Source: Streptomyces sp. B1I3 (GTDB lineage: Bacteria > Actinomycetota > Actinomycetes > Streptomycetales > Streptomycetaceae). Taken from it: DNA of 64,000 nt. The notes under the pieces are model-generated. The model worked only from the letters and a program-made list of their open reading frames with translations. It was not told where the DNA came from and ran no database searches. Of the stretch, positions 25,830 to 34,246 are shown piece by piece; the first letter of the stretch is position 1; every line of letters begins with the position of its first letter. A program made the position numbers and the translations under genes. The DNA lies in NCBI RefSeq assembly GCF_030816615.1, contig NZ_JAUSYD010000001.1:5974501-6038500 (forward strand). The letters run 5' to 3'.

Positions 25830-26166
25830 ATGACCACGAGCGACATGGACGCGTCCGTCACCGCCGAGCTGAACCGACTGCGTGAGAGCATCGACAACAT
25901 CGACGCCGCAGTCGTCCACATGCTCGCCGAGCGGTTCAAGGCCACCCAGCAGGTGGGCCACCTCAAGGCCGCCCACCACCTCCCGCCGGCCGACCCCGGC
26001 CCGCGAAGGCCGCCAGATCGCCCGGCTGAGGCAGCTCGCCGAGAGCGCCAAGCTGGACCCCGCCTTCGCCGAGAAGCTGCTCAACTTCATCGTGGCCGAG
26101 GTCATCCGCCACCACGAGCGCATCGCCGAGGAGTCCACCGGGGACGGCCCGGCCTCCGGCGCCTGA
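25830..26166 (+). pseudogene. Chorismate mutase (AroQ type), frameshifted
   Basis: The reading frame begins at ATG 25830 with a typical small AroQ start (LNRLRESIDNIDAAVVHMLAERF) and VGHLKAAHHLPPADP, then loses the frame. Continuing one base later restores the expected C-terminus (GRQIARLRQLAESAKLDPAF, FAEKLLNFIVAEVIRHHERI) to a stop at 26166. The break is in a four-C run at 25994-25997, where three Cs would keep the frame, giving an intact protein of about 111 residues. Either the gene is broken or this is a sequencing error. TAAGCT at 25816-25821 is a likely -10, leaving almost no leader. Chorismate mutase makes prephenate for Phe/Tyr. Confidence 0.85.
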
Positions 26167-26376
26167 CCTCCGCGGGGCCCGCGCCGAACCCCGGGCGCGT
26201 GCCCGCATCCCGGGCCCGTGACCCGAACCCTGGGCCCCGCGCCGCGACCGGTGTCCCGCGGCCCGGGCCGGTGTCCGCGGCCCGGACCGCGGAGCCCGCC
26301 GCACGGCCGGGCCCACGCCGTCAGCCCTGCGAGAAGTCACTGCACAGTTTCCGGCCCGTACGGCAGCATGGGCGCC

Positions 26377-28929
26377 ATGTCCGTACTGACGCGCAACGAA
26401 GCGCAGACCCGTGCCCAGCTCCTCGACGTACACCGGTACACGATCGACCTCGATCTGACCACGGGGGAGGGCACCTTCGACTCCCGCACCGTCATCGGGT
26501 TCACCGCGACGGCGTCCGGTGACACGTTCGTCGAACTCAAGCCGGAAACACTGCGCTCCATCAGCCTCGACGGACAGCCCCTCGACCCCGCAGGCCTCGC
26601 CGGGAACCGTTACCCGCTCACCGGGCTCACCGCCGGCCCCCACGAACTACGCGTCGACGCCGCCATGCGCTACTCCCGCACCGGCGAGGGCATGCACCGC
26701 TTCACCGACCCCGCCGACGGTCACACCTACGTCTACACCCAGCTCTTCATGGACGACGTCCAGCGCGTCTTCGCCGCCTTCGACCAGCCAGACCTCAAGT
26801 CCGTCTTCGACCTCACCGTCACCGCACCCGAAGGCTGGACCGTCCTCGGCAACGGAACCGCCACCCGGTCCACCGAAGGCCACTGGTCGATCGCGCCCAC
26901 CCCGCCGATCTCCACCTACCTCGTCGCCGTAGCCGCAGGCCCCTGGCACTCCGTCACCACCCACCACGCCGGCCTGCCCTTCGGCATCCACTGCCGCCGC
27001 TCGCTCGCCCCCCACCTCGACGCCGACGCCGACGAGATCCTCACCGTCACCCGCGCCTGCTACGACCGCTACCACGAGAAGTTCGACGAGCCCTACCCCT
27101 TCGACTCCTACGACCAGGCCTTCGTCCCCGAATTCAACGCCGGCGCCATGGAGAACCCCGGGCTCGTCACCTTCCGCGACGAATTCATCTACCGCTCCGC
27201 CGTCACCGACACCGAACGCCAGACCCGCGCCATGGTCATCGCCCACGAAATGGCCCACATGTGGTTCGGCGACCTCGTCACCCTCACCTGGTGGGACGAC
27301 ATCTGGCTCAACGAGTCCTTCGCCGAGTACATGGGCTACCAGACCCTCACAGAAGCCACCCGCTTCACCGACACCTGGGTCGACTTCGGCGTCGCCCGCA
27401 AGGGCTGGGGCTACGACGCCGACCAACGCCCCTCCACCCACCCCGTCGCCCCCGACCCCGACGCCGTCCCGGACACCGCCTCCGCACTCCTCAACTTCGA
27501 CGGCATCTCCTACGCCAAGGGCGCGTCCGCTCTGCGCCAACTCGTCGCCTGGCTCGGTGAGAAGGACTTCCTCAGCGGCATCAACACGCACTTCGCCCGC
27601 CACAGGTTCGCCAACGCCACCCTCGCCGACTTCATCGACAACCTCGCCGCCGCCACCGACCGCGACGTCCACGCCTGGGCCGCCACCTGGCTCCGCACCA
27701 CCGGCATCGACACCCTCAGCGCCCACGTCGAGGACACCCCGCGCGCCTGGACCCTCACCGTCGACCACGACGGCACCCGCCCCCACCGCATCGCCGTCGG
27801 CACCTACGACCACACCCTCGACACCCAGTCCGGTGCCGCCCAGCTCGTCCTGCGCGACCGCTTCGAACTCGACATCCCCCAGACCGGCACCCCCACCGCC
27901 CTGCCCGGCCGCCGCCCCGCTCTCGTCGTCCTCAACGACGACGACCTCACCTACGCCAAGATCCGCCTCGACCCCGCCTCCTGGGACACCGCTCTCACCG
28001 GCCTCTCCCACATCCCCGACCCCCTCACCCGGGCACTCCTGTGGAACACCGCCCGCGACATGGTCCGCGACGGTGAACTCCACCCCACCGCCTACCTCAC
28101 CGCCGCCCGCACCCACCTCCCCCGTGAAACCGACCTCGCTCTCGTCCAGGGCGTCCTCGGCTTCGCCGCCGCCCACATCGCCGATCGCTACCTCACCCCC
28201 CACGACCGCCCCGCGGCCCTCGCCACCCTCACCAGCCTCTGCCGCGACCTCCTGCGCCGCACCGAGGGCCTCACCGCCAAGGACTGGGAACAAGGCCCCG
28301 GCACCGCCCGGCCCGGCAGCCCCGACCCCGGCCTCCGCCTCACCGCCGTACGCCACTTCATCGACGCCGCCACCCAGCCCGCCGCCATACAGGACTGGCT
28401 CGGCGAAGGCACCGTCCCCGGCGGACCGGAACTCGACCCCGAACTCCGCTGGCGCATCCTCACCCGCCTCGCCGTCCTCGGCGCCACCGACGAAGCGGCC
28501 ATCGCCCGCGAACTCGGCCAGGACCCCAGCGCCACCGGACAGGAAGGCGCCGCCCGCTGCCGGGCCGCCCTCCCCACCCCCGAAGCCAAAGCAGCCGCCT
28601 GGCAGGCGATGTTCACCGACGACACCCTCTCCAACTACCTCTTCACCGCCACCGCCCAAGGCTTCTGGCAACCCGAACAGAGCGAACTCCTCCAGGACTA
28701 CGTCGCCCGCTACTACCCCGACGCCACCGCACTCGCCGCACGCCGCGGCCCCGCCATGGCCGAAGCCGCCGGACGCCACGCCTTCCCCGTCCACGCCGTC
28801 GACACCCACAACCTCCAACTCGGCGACGACGCCCTTCACGACGAGACCCTCACGCCCGCCCTGCGCCGCAAACTCATCGACCAGCTCGACGACCTGCGGC
28901 GCGCCCTCGCCGTCCGCAACGCCCACTGA
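26377..28929 (+). CDS. pepN: Aminopeptidase N (M1 family)
   Basis: 850 residues, a zinc exopeptidase that removes N-terminal amino acids from peptides. GAMEN (256-260) binds the peptide N-terminus; the zinc site is HEMAH (290-294) with Glu313 in WLNESFAEY. The C-terminal ERAP-like helical domain is present, so the protein is full length. No signal peptide; cytoplasmic. ATG 26377 is chosen as the family-like N-terminus (MSVLTRNEAQTRAQLL); an in-frame ATG at 26368 adds three residues. Codon use is extremely C-ending (ACC, CTC, CCC, GCC), as in the next two genes. Streptomyces usually carries more than one PepN paralogue. Confidence 0.93.
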   Translation: MSVLTRNEAQTRAQLLDVHRYTIDLDLTTGEGTFDSRTVIGFTATASGDTFVELKPETLRSISLDGQPLDPAGLAGNRYPLTGLTAGPHELRVDAAMRYSRTGEGMHRFTDPADGHTYVYTQLFMDDVQRVFAAFDQPDLKSVFDLTVTAPEGWTVLGNGTATRSTEGHWSIAPTPPISTYLVAVAAGPWHSVTTHHAGLPFGIHCRRSLAPHLDADADEILTVTRACYDRYHEKFDEPYPFDSYDQAFVPEFNAGAMENPGLVTFRDEFIYRSAVTDTERQTRAMVIAHEMAHMWFGDLVTLTWWDDIWLNESFAEYMGYQTLTEATRFTDTWVDFGVARKGWGYDADQRPSTHPVAPDPDAVPDTASALLNFDGISYAKGASALRQLVAWLGEKDFLSGINTHFARHRFANATLADFIDNLAAATDRDVHAWAATWLRTTGIDTLSAHVEDTPRAWTLTVDHDGTRPHRIAVGTYDHTLDTQSGAAQLVLRDRFELDIPQTGTPTALPGRRPALVVLNDDDLTYAKIRLDPASWDTALTGLSHIPDPLTRALLWNTARDMVRDGELHPTAYLTAARTHLPRETDLALVQGVLGFAAAHIADRYLTPHDRPAALATLTSLCRDLLRRTEGLTAKDWEQGPGTARPGSPDPGLRLTAVRHFIDAATQPAAIQDWLGEGTVPGGPELDPELRWRILTRLAVLGATDEAAIARELGQDPSATGQEGAARCRAALPTPEAKAAAWQAMFTDDTLSNYLFTATAQGFWQPEQSELLQDYVARYYPDATALAARRGPAMAEAAGRHAFPVHAVDTHNLQLGDDALHDETLTPALRRKLIDQLDDLRRALAVRNAH

Positions 28930-29229
28930 CCCACCCCGCCGACCCCGCGCACACCGGCACCCGCCGGCCCGGAACCCGCGCGACCCGCACCCGCACCCCG
29001 GGCGCCCCCGCCGCCCCCGCTGCCCCGTGCCCGGCCCCCGACACCCCCGAGGGCCGGGCACAGCCATGCGAGCAGCGCACGCCTATACCAGCCACCCGTC
29101 CCGCACCCCACCCGCACCGGACAGCAGTACCCCTTTCGGGTTCAGATCGTTGGGCTCTTCGGCCGCACCCACCGCAAAGCGGACAAGCTGGCACGACCGC
29201 CCCCGCGCACCCGAAGGACCACACCACCC
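28930..29229 (+). other. 300-base gap between pepN and the decarboxylase gene
   Basis: It holds the hairpin at 29027-29061. I searched by eye for an IdeR/DmdR1-type iron box (TTAGGTTAGGCTAACCTAA) before the decarboxylase gene and saw none. GAAGGA about eleven bases before the ATG at 29230 is a weak ribosome-binding site. No clear promoter. Confidence 0.5.
29027..29061 (+). terminator. Hairpin after pepN
   Basis: GTGCCCGGCCC (29027-29037) pairs perfectly with GGGCCGGGCAC (29051-29061) around a 13-base loop. Confidence 0.6.
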
Positions 29230-30627
29230 ATGCCCACCCCACCCCTCGCCGGAGGAACCGCAGGCCCCACCCACCTGCGCCCCCTGCTCGACACCGTGCT
29301 CACCGCCCTCCACCACGGGGCCACCCGCCGCGACGGCCCCCTCCCCGCAGGCGGCCCCACCACCGTCACCCAGCACATGCGCGACGCCACGCACCCGCTC
29401 ATCCCCGACCACGGAACCGGCGCCCACCACGCCCTGCGCACCCTGGTCACCGCACTCGCCGAAGGTGCCGCGGACCCAGCACACCCCCACTGCGCCGCCC
29501 ACCTCCACACCCCGCCCCTCGCCCTCGCCGCCGCGGCCGACCTCGCCGCGTCAGCACTCAACCCCTCCATGGACTCCTGGGACCAGGCCCCCGCCGCCTC
29601 CGCCCTCGAAGCCACCCTCACCACCGCGCTCGCCACCGAGATCTACCCCCACGCCCCACGACCCGACGCCCTCATCACCACCGGCGGCACCGAAGCCAAC
29701 CAACTCGCCCTCCTCCTCGCCCGCGAGCGCCACGGGCCCGTACAGACCATCTGCGCCGCCAACGCCCACCACAGCATCACCCGCGCCGCCTGGCTCCTCG
29801 GCCTGCCCAGCCCCGTCGTCATCCCCGCCCCCACCGGCGTCATGGACCCCACCGCCCTCCACGACGCCCTCACCCGCCTAGACGGCCCACTCCTCGTCAC
29901 CGCCACCGCCGGCACCACCGACACCGGGGACATCGACCCCCTCACCCACATCGCCGACCTCACCACCACCCACGGCGCCGAGCTCCACATCGACGCCGCC
30001 TACGGCGGCCCCCTCCTCTTCAGCCCGACCCACCGCACCAAACTCACCGGCCTCCACCGCGCCCACAGCGTCACCTTGGACCTGCACAAACTCGGCTGGC
30101 AACCCGCGTCCGCCGGCATCCTCGCCGTCCCCGACCACCACGACCTCGACGCCCTCCACCACCACGCCCCCTACCTCAACGCCGACGACGACACCGACGC
30201 AGGACTCCCTGATCTCCTCGGCCGCTCACTGCGCACCACCCGCCGGCCCGACGCCCTGAAAATCGCCGTCACCCTCCAAGCACTCGGCCGAGACGGGCTC
30301 GCCGACCTCATCGACCGCACCCTCGCCGCCGCCCACCACCTCGCCCGCATCATCACCGAGACCCCCACCCTCGAGCTCTACGCACACCCCCCCATCAGCA
30401 CCGTCCTCTTCCGCCCCACCGACGCCGACGACACCACCGTCGCCGCCATCCGCCGCACCCTCCTCACCGAAGGCCACGCCGTGCTCGGCCGCGCCCGGGC
30501 CGGCGGCCGCCTCTGGCTCAAAGCCACCCTCCTCAACCCCCACACCACCCCCCAGGACCTCCACCGGCTCACCACCCTCGTCACCCACGCGGCCACCGCC
30601 CTCACCGAAGGAAGCACCCCCCGATGA
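29230..30627 (+). CDS. PLP-dependent group II decarboxylase (DesA-like)
   Basis: 465 residues of the pyridoxal-dependent decarboxylase fold. The PLP lysine is Lys287 in LDLHKLGW; His181 (NAHHS) stacks on the cofactor and Asp255 (HIDAA) binds the ring nitrogen; TTGGTEAN (150-157) binds the phosphate. Group II members act on lysine, ornithine, diaminobutyrate or aromatic amino acids. The 4-base overlap (ATGA, 30624) with an N-hydroxylase gene makes lysine or ornithine the best guess, as for DesA of desferrioxamine synthesis (inference). A diaminobutyrate or aromatic decarboxylase remains possible. Very strong C-ending codon bias. Confidence 0.82.
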   Translation: MPTPPLAGGTAGPTHLRPLLDTVLTALHHGATRRDGPLPAGGPTTVTQHMRDATHPLIPDHGTGAHHALRTLVTALAEGAADPAHPHCAAHLHTPPLALAAAADLAASALNPSMDSWDQAPAASALEATLTTALATEIYPHAPRPDALITTGGTEANQLALLLARERHGPVQTICAANAHHSITRAAWLLGLPSPVVIPAPTGVMDPTALHDALTRLDGPLLVTATAGTTDTGDIDPLTHIADLTTTHGAELHIDAAYGGPLLFSPTHRTKLTGLHRAHSVTLDLHKLGWQPASAGILAVPDHHDLDALHHHAPYLNADDDTDAGLPDLLGRSLRTTRRPDALKIAVTLQALGRDGLADLIDRTLAAAHHLARIITETPTLELYAHPPISTVLFRPTDADDTTVAAIRRTLLTEGHAVLGRARAGGRLWLKATLLNPHTTPQDLHRLTTLVTHAATALTEGSTPR

Positions 30628-32054
30628 CCGACCGGACCGACCGGACCGACCGGCCCGCCTCCCGCCCCGACCGCCCCCACGACCTCATCGGCATCGGCAT
30701 CGGCCCCTTCAACCTCTCCCTCGCCGCCCTCGCCCACAGCACCCCCCACCCCCTCACCACCGCCTTCTACGAACAGAACCCCGCCTTCCACTGGCACCCC
30801 GGCCTCCTCATCGACGGCGCCACCCTCCAAGTCCCCTTCCTCGCCGACCTCGTCACCCTCGCCGACCCCACCAGCCCCTGGAGCTTCCTCAACTACCTCC
30901 GCACCCGCGAACGCCTCTACCCCTTCTACTTCGCCGAGCGCTTCCACATCCACCGCACCGAATACGACGCCTACTGCCGCTGGGTCAGCCGGCAACTCCC
31001 CACCCTCCACTTCAGCCACCAGGTCGACGCCATCCGCTGGAACACCGACCGCTCCCTCTTCGAAGTGGACTTCACCCAACTCGACCCCCACGGAGAAGCC
31101 GAAGCGCTCGGCCGCGCCCACACCCGCCACATCGCCCTCGGCGTAGGCACCGAACCCTTCGTCCCCGAACCCCTGCGCCCCCTCGCCGAAGCACCCGCCG
31201 TCCCCGTCATCCACTCCGCCGACTACCTCCACCACCGCGAGAGCCTCCTCGACGCCGGCCACATCACCGTCATCGGATCCGGCCAGTCGGGCGCCGAAAT
31301 CTTCCTCGACCTCCTCCGCGCGCGCCCCCGAGGGGCCGAACGGATCCACTGGCTCGCCCGCACCCCCGCCTTCGCCCCCATGGAGTACTCGAAACTCGGC
31401 CTCGAACACTTCACACCCGACTACACCCGCTACTTCCACGCACTCCCCGAAGCCGTACGTGACACCCTCGTCCCCAGCCAATGGCAACTCCACAAAGGCA
31501 TCGACACCGACACCATCACCGCCATCCACGACGAGCTCTACCGGCGCACCCTCGACGGCGGCTGGCCCGACGCCACCCTCACCCCCGGCGTCCACGTCCG
31601 CACGGCAGGCAGAGTCTCCGGCACCCGCATCGAACTCCACCTCGAACACACCCAGGAGGCCACCCGCACCCGCCTCACCACCGACGCCGTCGTCCTCGCC
31701 ACCGGCTACCGCGAACGCCCCCTCGACACCCTCCTCACCGCCCTCGCCCCCCACATCCGCCGAGACGCCTCCGCCCGCCCCCGCATCGACGAGACGTACC
31801 GCCTCGACCTCGACCCCGCCATCACCGGCCACATCTACGTACAGAACGCCGAACGCCACACCCACGGCGTCGGCGCCCCCGACCTCGGCCTCGCCGCCTG
31901 GCGCAGCGCCACCATCCTCAACGACCTCACCGGCACCACCCCCTACCCCCTCCCGCACCGCACCGCCTTCACCACCTTCGGCCTCACCCCCCACCACGAA
32001 CCCAGAATCCCGGGACAGAACACCGGACCCAGCTCCCTCACCCACGGCCGCTGA
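30624..32054 (+). CDS. Lysine/ornithine/diamine N-hydroxylase (DesB/IucD-like)
   Basis: 476 residues, a flavin N-monooxygenase using FAD and NADPH to hydroxylate a terminal amine. The FAD motif GIGIGPFNLSLAAL is near residues 24-37; the NADPH motif GSGQSGAE and the late ATGYRERPLD segment match the lysine N6-hydroxylase/ornithine N5-hydroxylase family. The start overlaps the decarboxylase stop by ATGA, so decarboxylation and N-hydroxylation are probably consecutive, giving for example N-hydroxycadaverine (inference). No DesC-type acyltransferase or DesD-type NIS synthetase follows; a terminator does. The first 20 residues carry a DRT repeat. Confidence 0.88.
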   Translation: MTDRTDRTDRPASRPDRPHDLIGIGIGPFNLSLAALAHSTPHPLTTAFYEQNPAFHWHPGLLIDGATLQVPFLADLVTLADPTSPWSFLNYLRTRERLYPFYFAERFHIHRTEYDAYCRWVSRQLPTLHFSHQVDAIRWNTDRSLFEVDFTQLDPHGEAEALGRAHTRHIALGVGTEPFVPEPLRPLAEAPAVPVIHSADYLHHRESLLDAGHITVIGSGQSGAEIFLDLLRARPRGAERIHWLARTPAFAPMEYSKLGLEHFTPDYTRYFHALPEAVRDTLVPSQWQLHKGIDTDTITAIHDELYRRTLDGGWPDATLTPGVHVRTAGRVSGTRIELHLEHTQEATRTRLTTDAVVLATGYRERPLDTLLTALAPHIRRDASARPRIDETYRLDLDPAITGHIYVQNAERHTHGVGAPDLGLAAWRSATILNDLTGTTPYPLPHRTAFTTFGLTPHHEPRIPGQNTGPSSLTHGR

Positions 32055-32062
32055 CACACAGC

Positions 32063-32100
32063 GGCGGCGGCCGCCCCCTCACCAGGGAACGGCCGCCGCC
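32063..32100. terminator. Hairpin between the N-hydroxylase and nucleotidase genes
   Basis: GGCGGCGGCCG (32063-32073) pairs with CGGCCGCCGCC (32090-32100) around a 16-base loop, between two convergent genes. Confidence 0.7.
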
Positions 32101-32142
32101 ACCGGACACGCCACGGTGCGACACACACGCCGCACCCACGCA

Positions 32143-33954
32143 CTAGAACACCGGCACACCCTCACGCGTCAGCCGCCAGTCCACCGAAGCGAACTCAGCC
32201 GGATTAACCGAACCCTTCGCCTGCACCCACCCGATGATCGTGTTCCGGATCTCGTCCGAATTCGCCCACAGCTGCTTCGCACCCGGCACGTGCGGGAAAT
32301 TGCCCCCACCGCTCGCCCGGTAGTTGTTCACCGCGAACACGAACTGCGCCGCCGGATCGACCGGCTTCCCCTCGAACGACAGACCCACGATCCGCGAACC
32401 CACCGGCTTCGCGATGTCGATGTCGTACGTCACGCCCGAGACCACGTCGTAGTTGTAGTCCGGGATGTTCTCCGCGTTCGTCAACTTCGACGTGTCCACC
32501 GGCGCCCCCGCAGCCGTCCGCACGTAGTACTTCGCCGAGTACTCCAGGTAGTCCTTCAGTTGCGCACCCGTCAGGAGCCGGGCCTCCAGCGTGTTCTCGA
32601 ACGGATACAGCCCCGCCGCGTCCTTGATCGTCACCTCACCGGCCGGGATCGCCGCCGTACGTGAGAAGCACGCCGCCTGAGACAGCACCGGCAACGCCGC
32701 GTACTCCCCACCCGCCAGCGCCGTCCTCACCGTCTCCGCCTGCACCAGATTGATCAGATCGATGACCGGTTCGTCCTTCCACGGAGCGTCCACCGTCGAC
32801 ATCGACGCCACCGACGTACCGATCACCTGATTCACGTACGCCACCACCTTCGTGTGCTCGTCACCGAGCAACGACGTGATCCGGGGGTCCTCCGCCACCG
32901 TGTTCGAGTTCAGGACCTCCGCGCCGACCTTCTCGACGACCCAGCGGCCCTTCTCCCACACCAGGTCGAAGTCGAACAGCGTCAGCCGCTGCCCCCACTT
33001 CAACGGCTCCGACAGGACGACCTGCTTGCCCGTCGCCTTGTTCGTCACGAAGTACTCGGGAATCTCCGAGTGCGCATGACCCACCAGAATCGCATCGATC
33101 CCCGGCACCTGCTCCGCCACCAGACCCGCCGCGTTCTCCACGTACGGCAACTGGTCCCCGTACGACGACGTACCCGACGAACCCGAATGCGCCGACACGA
33201 TCACCACGTCCGCACCCATCGAACGGAGCTTCGGCACCCACTTCGCCGCCTGCTCCTCAAGACCCGGGAACACCATCTTCCCGCCCACGTTCGCCTTGTC
33301 CCAGATCGCGATCCCAGGATTCGTCAGCCCCAGAACCGCCACCCGCACATCACGCCCGTGCGGCGTACGCATCCGCTTGATCACATATGGGGCGAACGCC
33401 GGCCGCAACGTCTTCGCATCCAGCGCATTCGCACCCAGCAGCGGGAAATCACACTGCTCCTCGAACTTCCGCAGCACCGGAATGCCGTAATTGAACTCAT
33501 GATTGCCGAGCGCGGCGGCGTCGTAGCCGATCTTGTTCATCGCCTGCGCCATCGGATGCACCGGACCGCGCCGCGCCGTGATCGGATCGATCTTCGCGTA
33601 GTAGTACGACAGCTGAGTGCCCTGGATGGTGTCACCCGCGTCGATCAGCAGGGTGTTCCGGCGTCCCCGCTCCGCGCGGATCTGCTCCACCAGCGTCGAG
33701 ATCTTCGCCAGACCGACGTCGTTGTGCGCCTTGTCGTCGAACTCCCTGTCCGTGAAGTAGTCCCAGTTGAAGACATTGCCGTGCAGGTCCGTCGTGCCCA
33801 TCACGGTGAACGAGTACCGCTTCGCCGGACGCCCGTGCCCGTGCCCCTTCTGCTCGGCGGCCCCGGCAGGCCCCGCGACGGCCCCGCCGGCCAGTGCCGC
33901 ACCCGCACCGGCGACAGCCGAACGGCCCAGAAACGTCCTACGGTTCAACGGCAT
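32143..33954 (-). CDS. Tat-exported 5'-nucleotidase / 2',3'-cyclic phosphodiesterase family protein
   Basis: 603 residues. The N-terminus NRRTFLGRSAVAGAGAALAG is a twin-arginine signal, so the folded enzyme is exported. The metallophosphoesterase domain follows: TTDLHGN, LIDAGDTIQG, GNHEFNYG and VGHAHSE supply the two-metal ligands. The C-terminal 5'-nucleotidase domain (with VNNYRASGGGNFP) binds the nucleotide base. It should release phosphate from extracellular nucleotides. GAGGAG seven bases before the ATG at 33954 fixes the start. It is divergent from pyk and convergent with the N-hydroxylase gene. Confidence 0.9.
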   Translation of the reverse strand: MPLNRRTFLGRSAVAGAGAALAGGAVAGPAGAAEQKGHGHGRPAKRYSFTVMGTTDLHGNVFNWDYFTDREFDDKAHNDVGLAKISTLVEQIRAERGRRNTLLIDAGDTIQGTQLSYYYAKIDPITARRGPVHPMAQAMNKIGYDAAALGNHEFNYGIPVLRKFEEQCDFPLLGANALDAKTLRPAFAPYVIKRMRTPHGRDVRVAVLGLTNPGIAIWDKANVGGKMVFPGLEEQAAKWVPKLRSMGADVVIVSAHSGSSGTSSYGDQLPYVENAAGLVAEQVPGIDAILVGHAHSEIPEYFVTNKATGKQVVLSEPLKWGQRLTLFDFDLVWEKGRWVVEKVGAEVLNSNTVAEDPRITSLLGDEHTKVVAYVNQVIGTSVASMSTVDAPWKDEPVIDLINLVQAETVRTALAGGEYAALPVLSQAACFSRTAAIPAGEVTIKDAAGLYPFENTLEARLLTGAQLKDYLEYSAKYYVRTAAGAPVDTSKLTNAENIPDYNYDVVSGVTYDIDIAKPVGSRIVGLSFEGKPVDPAAQFVFAVNNYRASGGGNFPHVPGAKQLWANSDEIRNTIIGWVQAKGSVNPAEFASVDWRLTREGVPVF

Positions 33955-34170
33955 ACCTGACTCCTCGTCCAGACGAACAACGCGCGTAGATTCTGACCTG
34001 GCCACCACCCCCCGCAACACCCTGCGCAGGTTTCGATCTGATGACCGCCGGCCGCATCGCGGCACCGCACGACCCTTCGGGACGCCCCCGCCCGGCCGGA
34101 CAAGCACACGAATCACCCGCCGGAGAATGCTCATCGGAGCGCCCCGCCGCACAATTCAACACTTGTCAAA

Positions 34171-34189
34171 AACCTTTCACCCAAAGGTT
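34171..34189. promoter_or_regulatory. Palindrome AACCTTT-N5-AAAGGTT upstream of pyk
   Basis: Perfect 7-base arms (34171-34177 and 34183-34189) around CACCC, between the divergent nucleotidase and pyk genes. The centre is about 41 bases from the palindrome at 34213-34230, close to four helical turns. Confidence 0.4.
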
Positions 34190-34212
34190 GTTGCCCTGTC
34201 ATGCAGAGCCAA

Positions 34213-34230
34213 TTACCTACCCGTAGGTAA
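34213..34230. promoter_or_regulatory. Operator-like palindrome in the pyk promoter
   Basis: TTACCTAC (34213-34220), CC, GTAGGTAA (34223-34230) is a perfect 18-base palindrome. It overlaps the region where the pyk -35 and spacer (or an alternative -10) must lie, so a bound repressor would block RNA polymerase. The form resembles TetR-family operators; the regulator is unknown. Confidence 0.55.
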
Positions 34231-34234
34231 GGTC

Positions 34235-34240
34235 TAGGCT
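34235..34240 (+). promoter_or_regulatory. -10 element TAGGCT of pyk (leaderless)
   Basis: TAGGCT ends six bases before the ATG at 34247, which puts the expected transcription start at the A of the start codon, giving a leaderless mRNA. No ribosome-binding site is visible before the ATG, in agreement. An alternative pair is TTGCCC (34191) with TACCTA (34214), which would give a 20-base leader. Confidence 0.5.
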
Positions 34241-34246
34241 CGAACC

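Noticed and set aside
28930..29229. Iron box upstream of the decarboxylase/N-hydroxylase pair
   Set aside because: No stretch resembles TTAGGTTAGGCTAACCTAA; only a matrix search could find a weak one.
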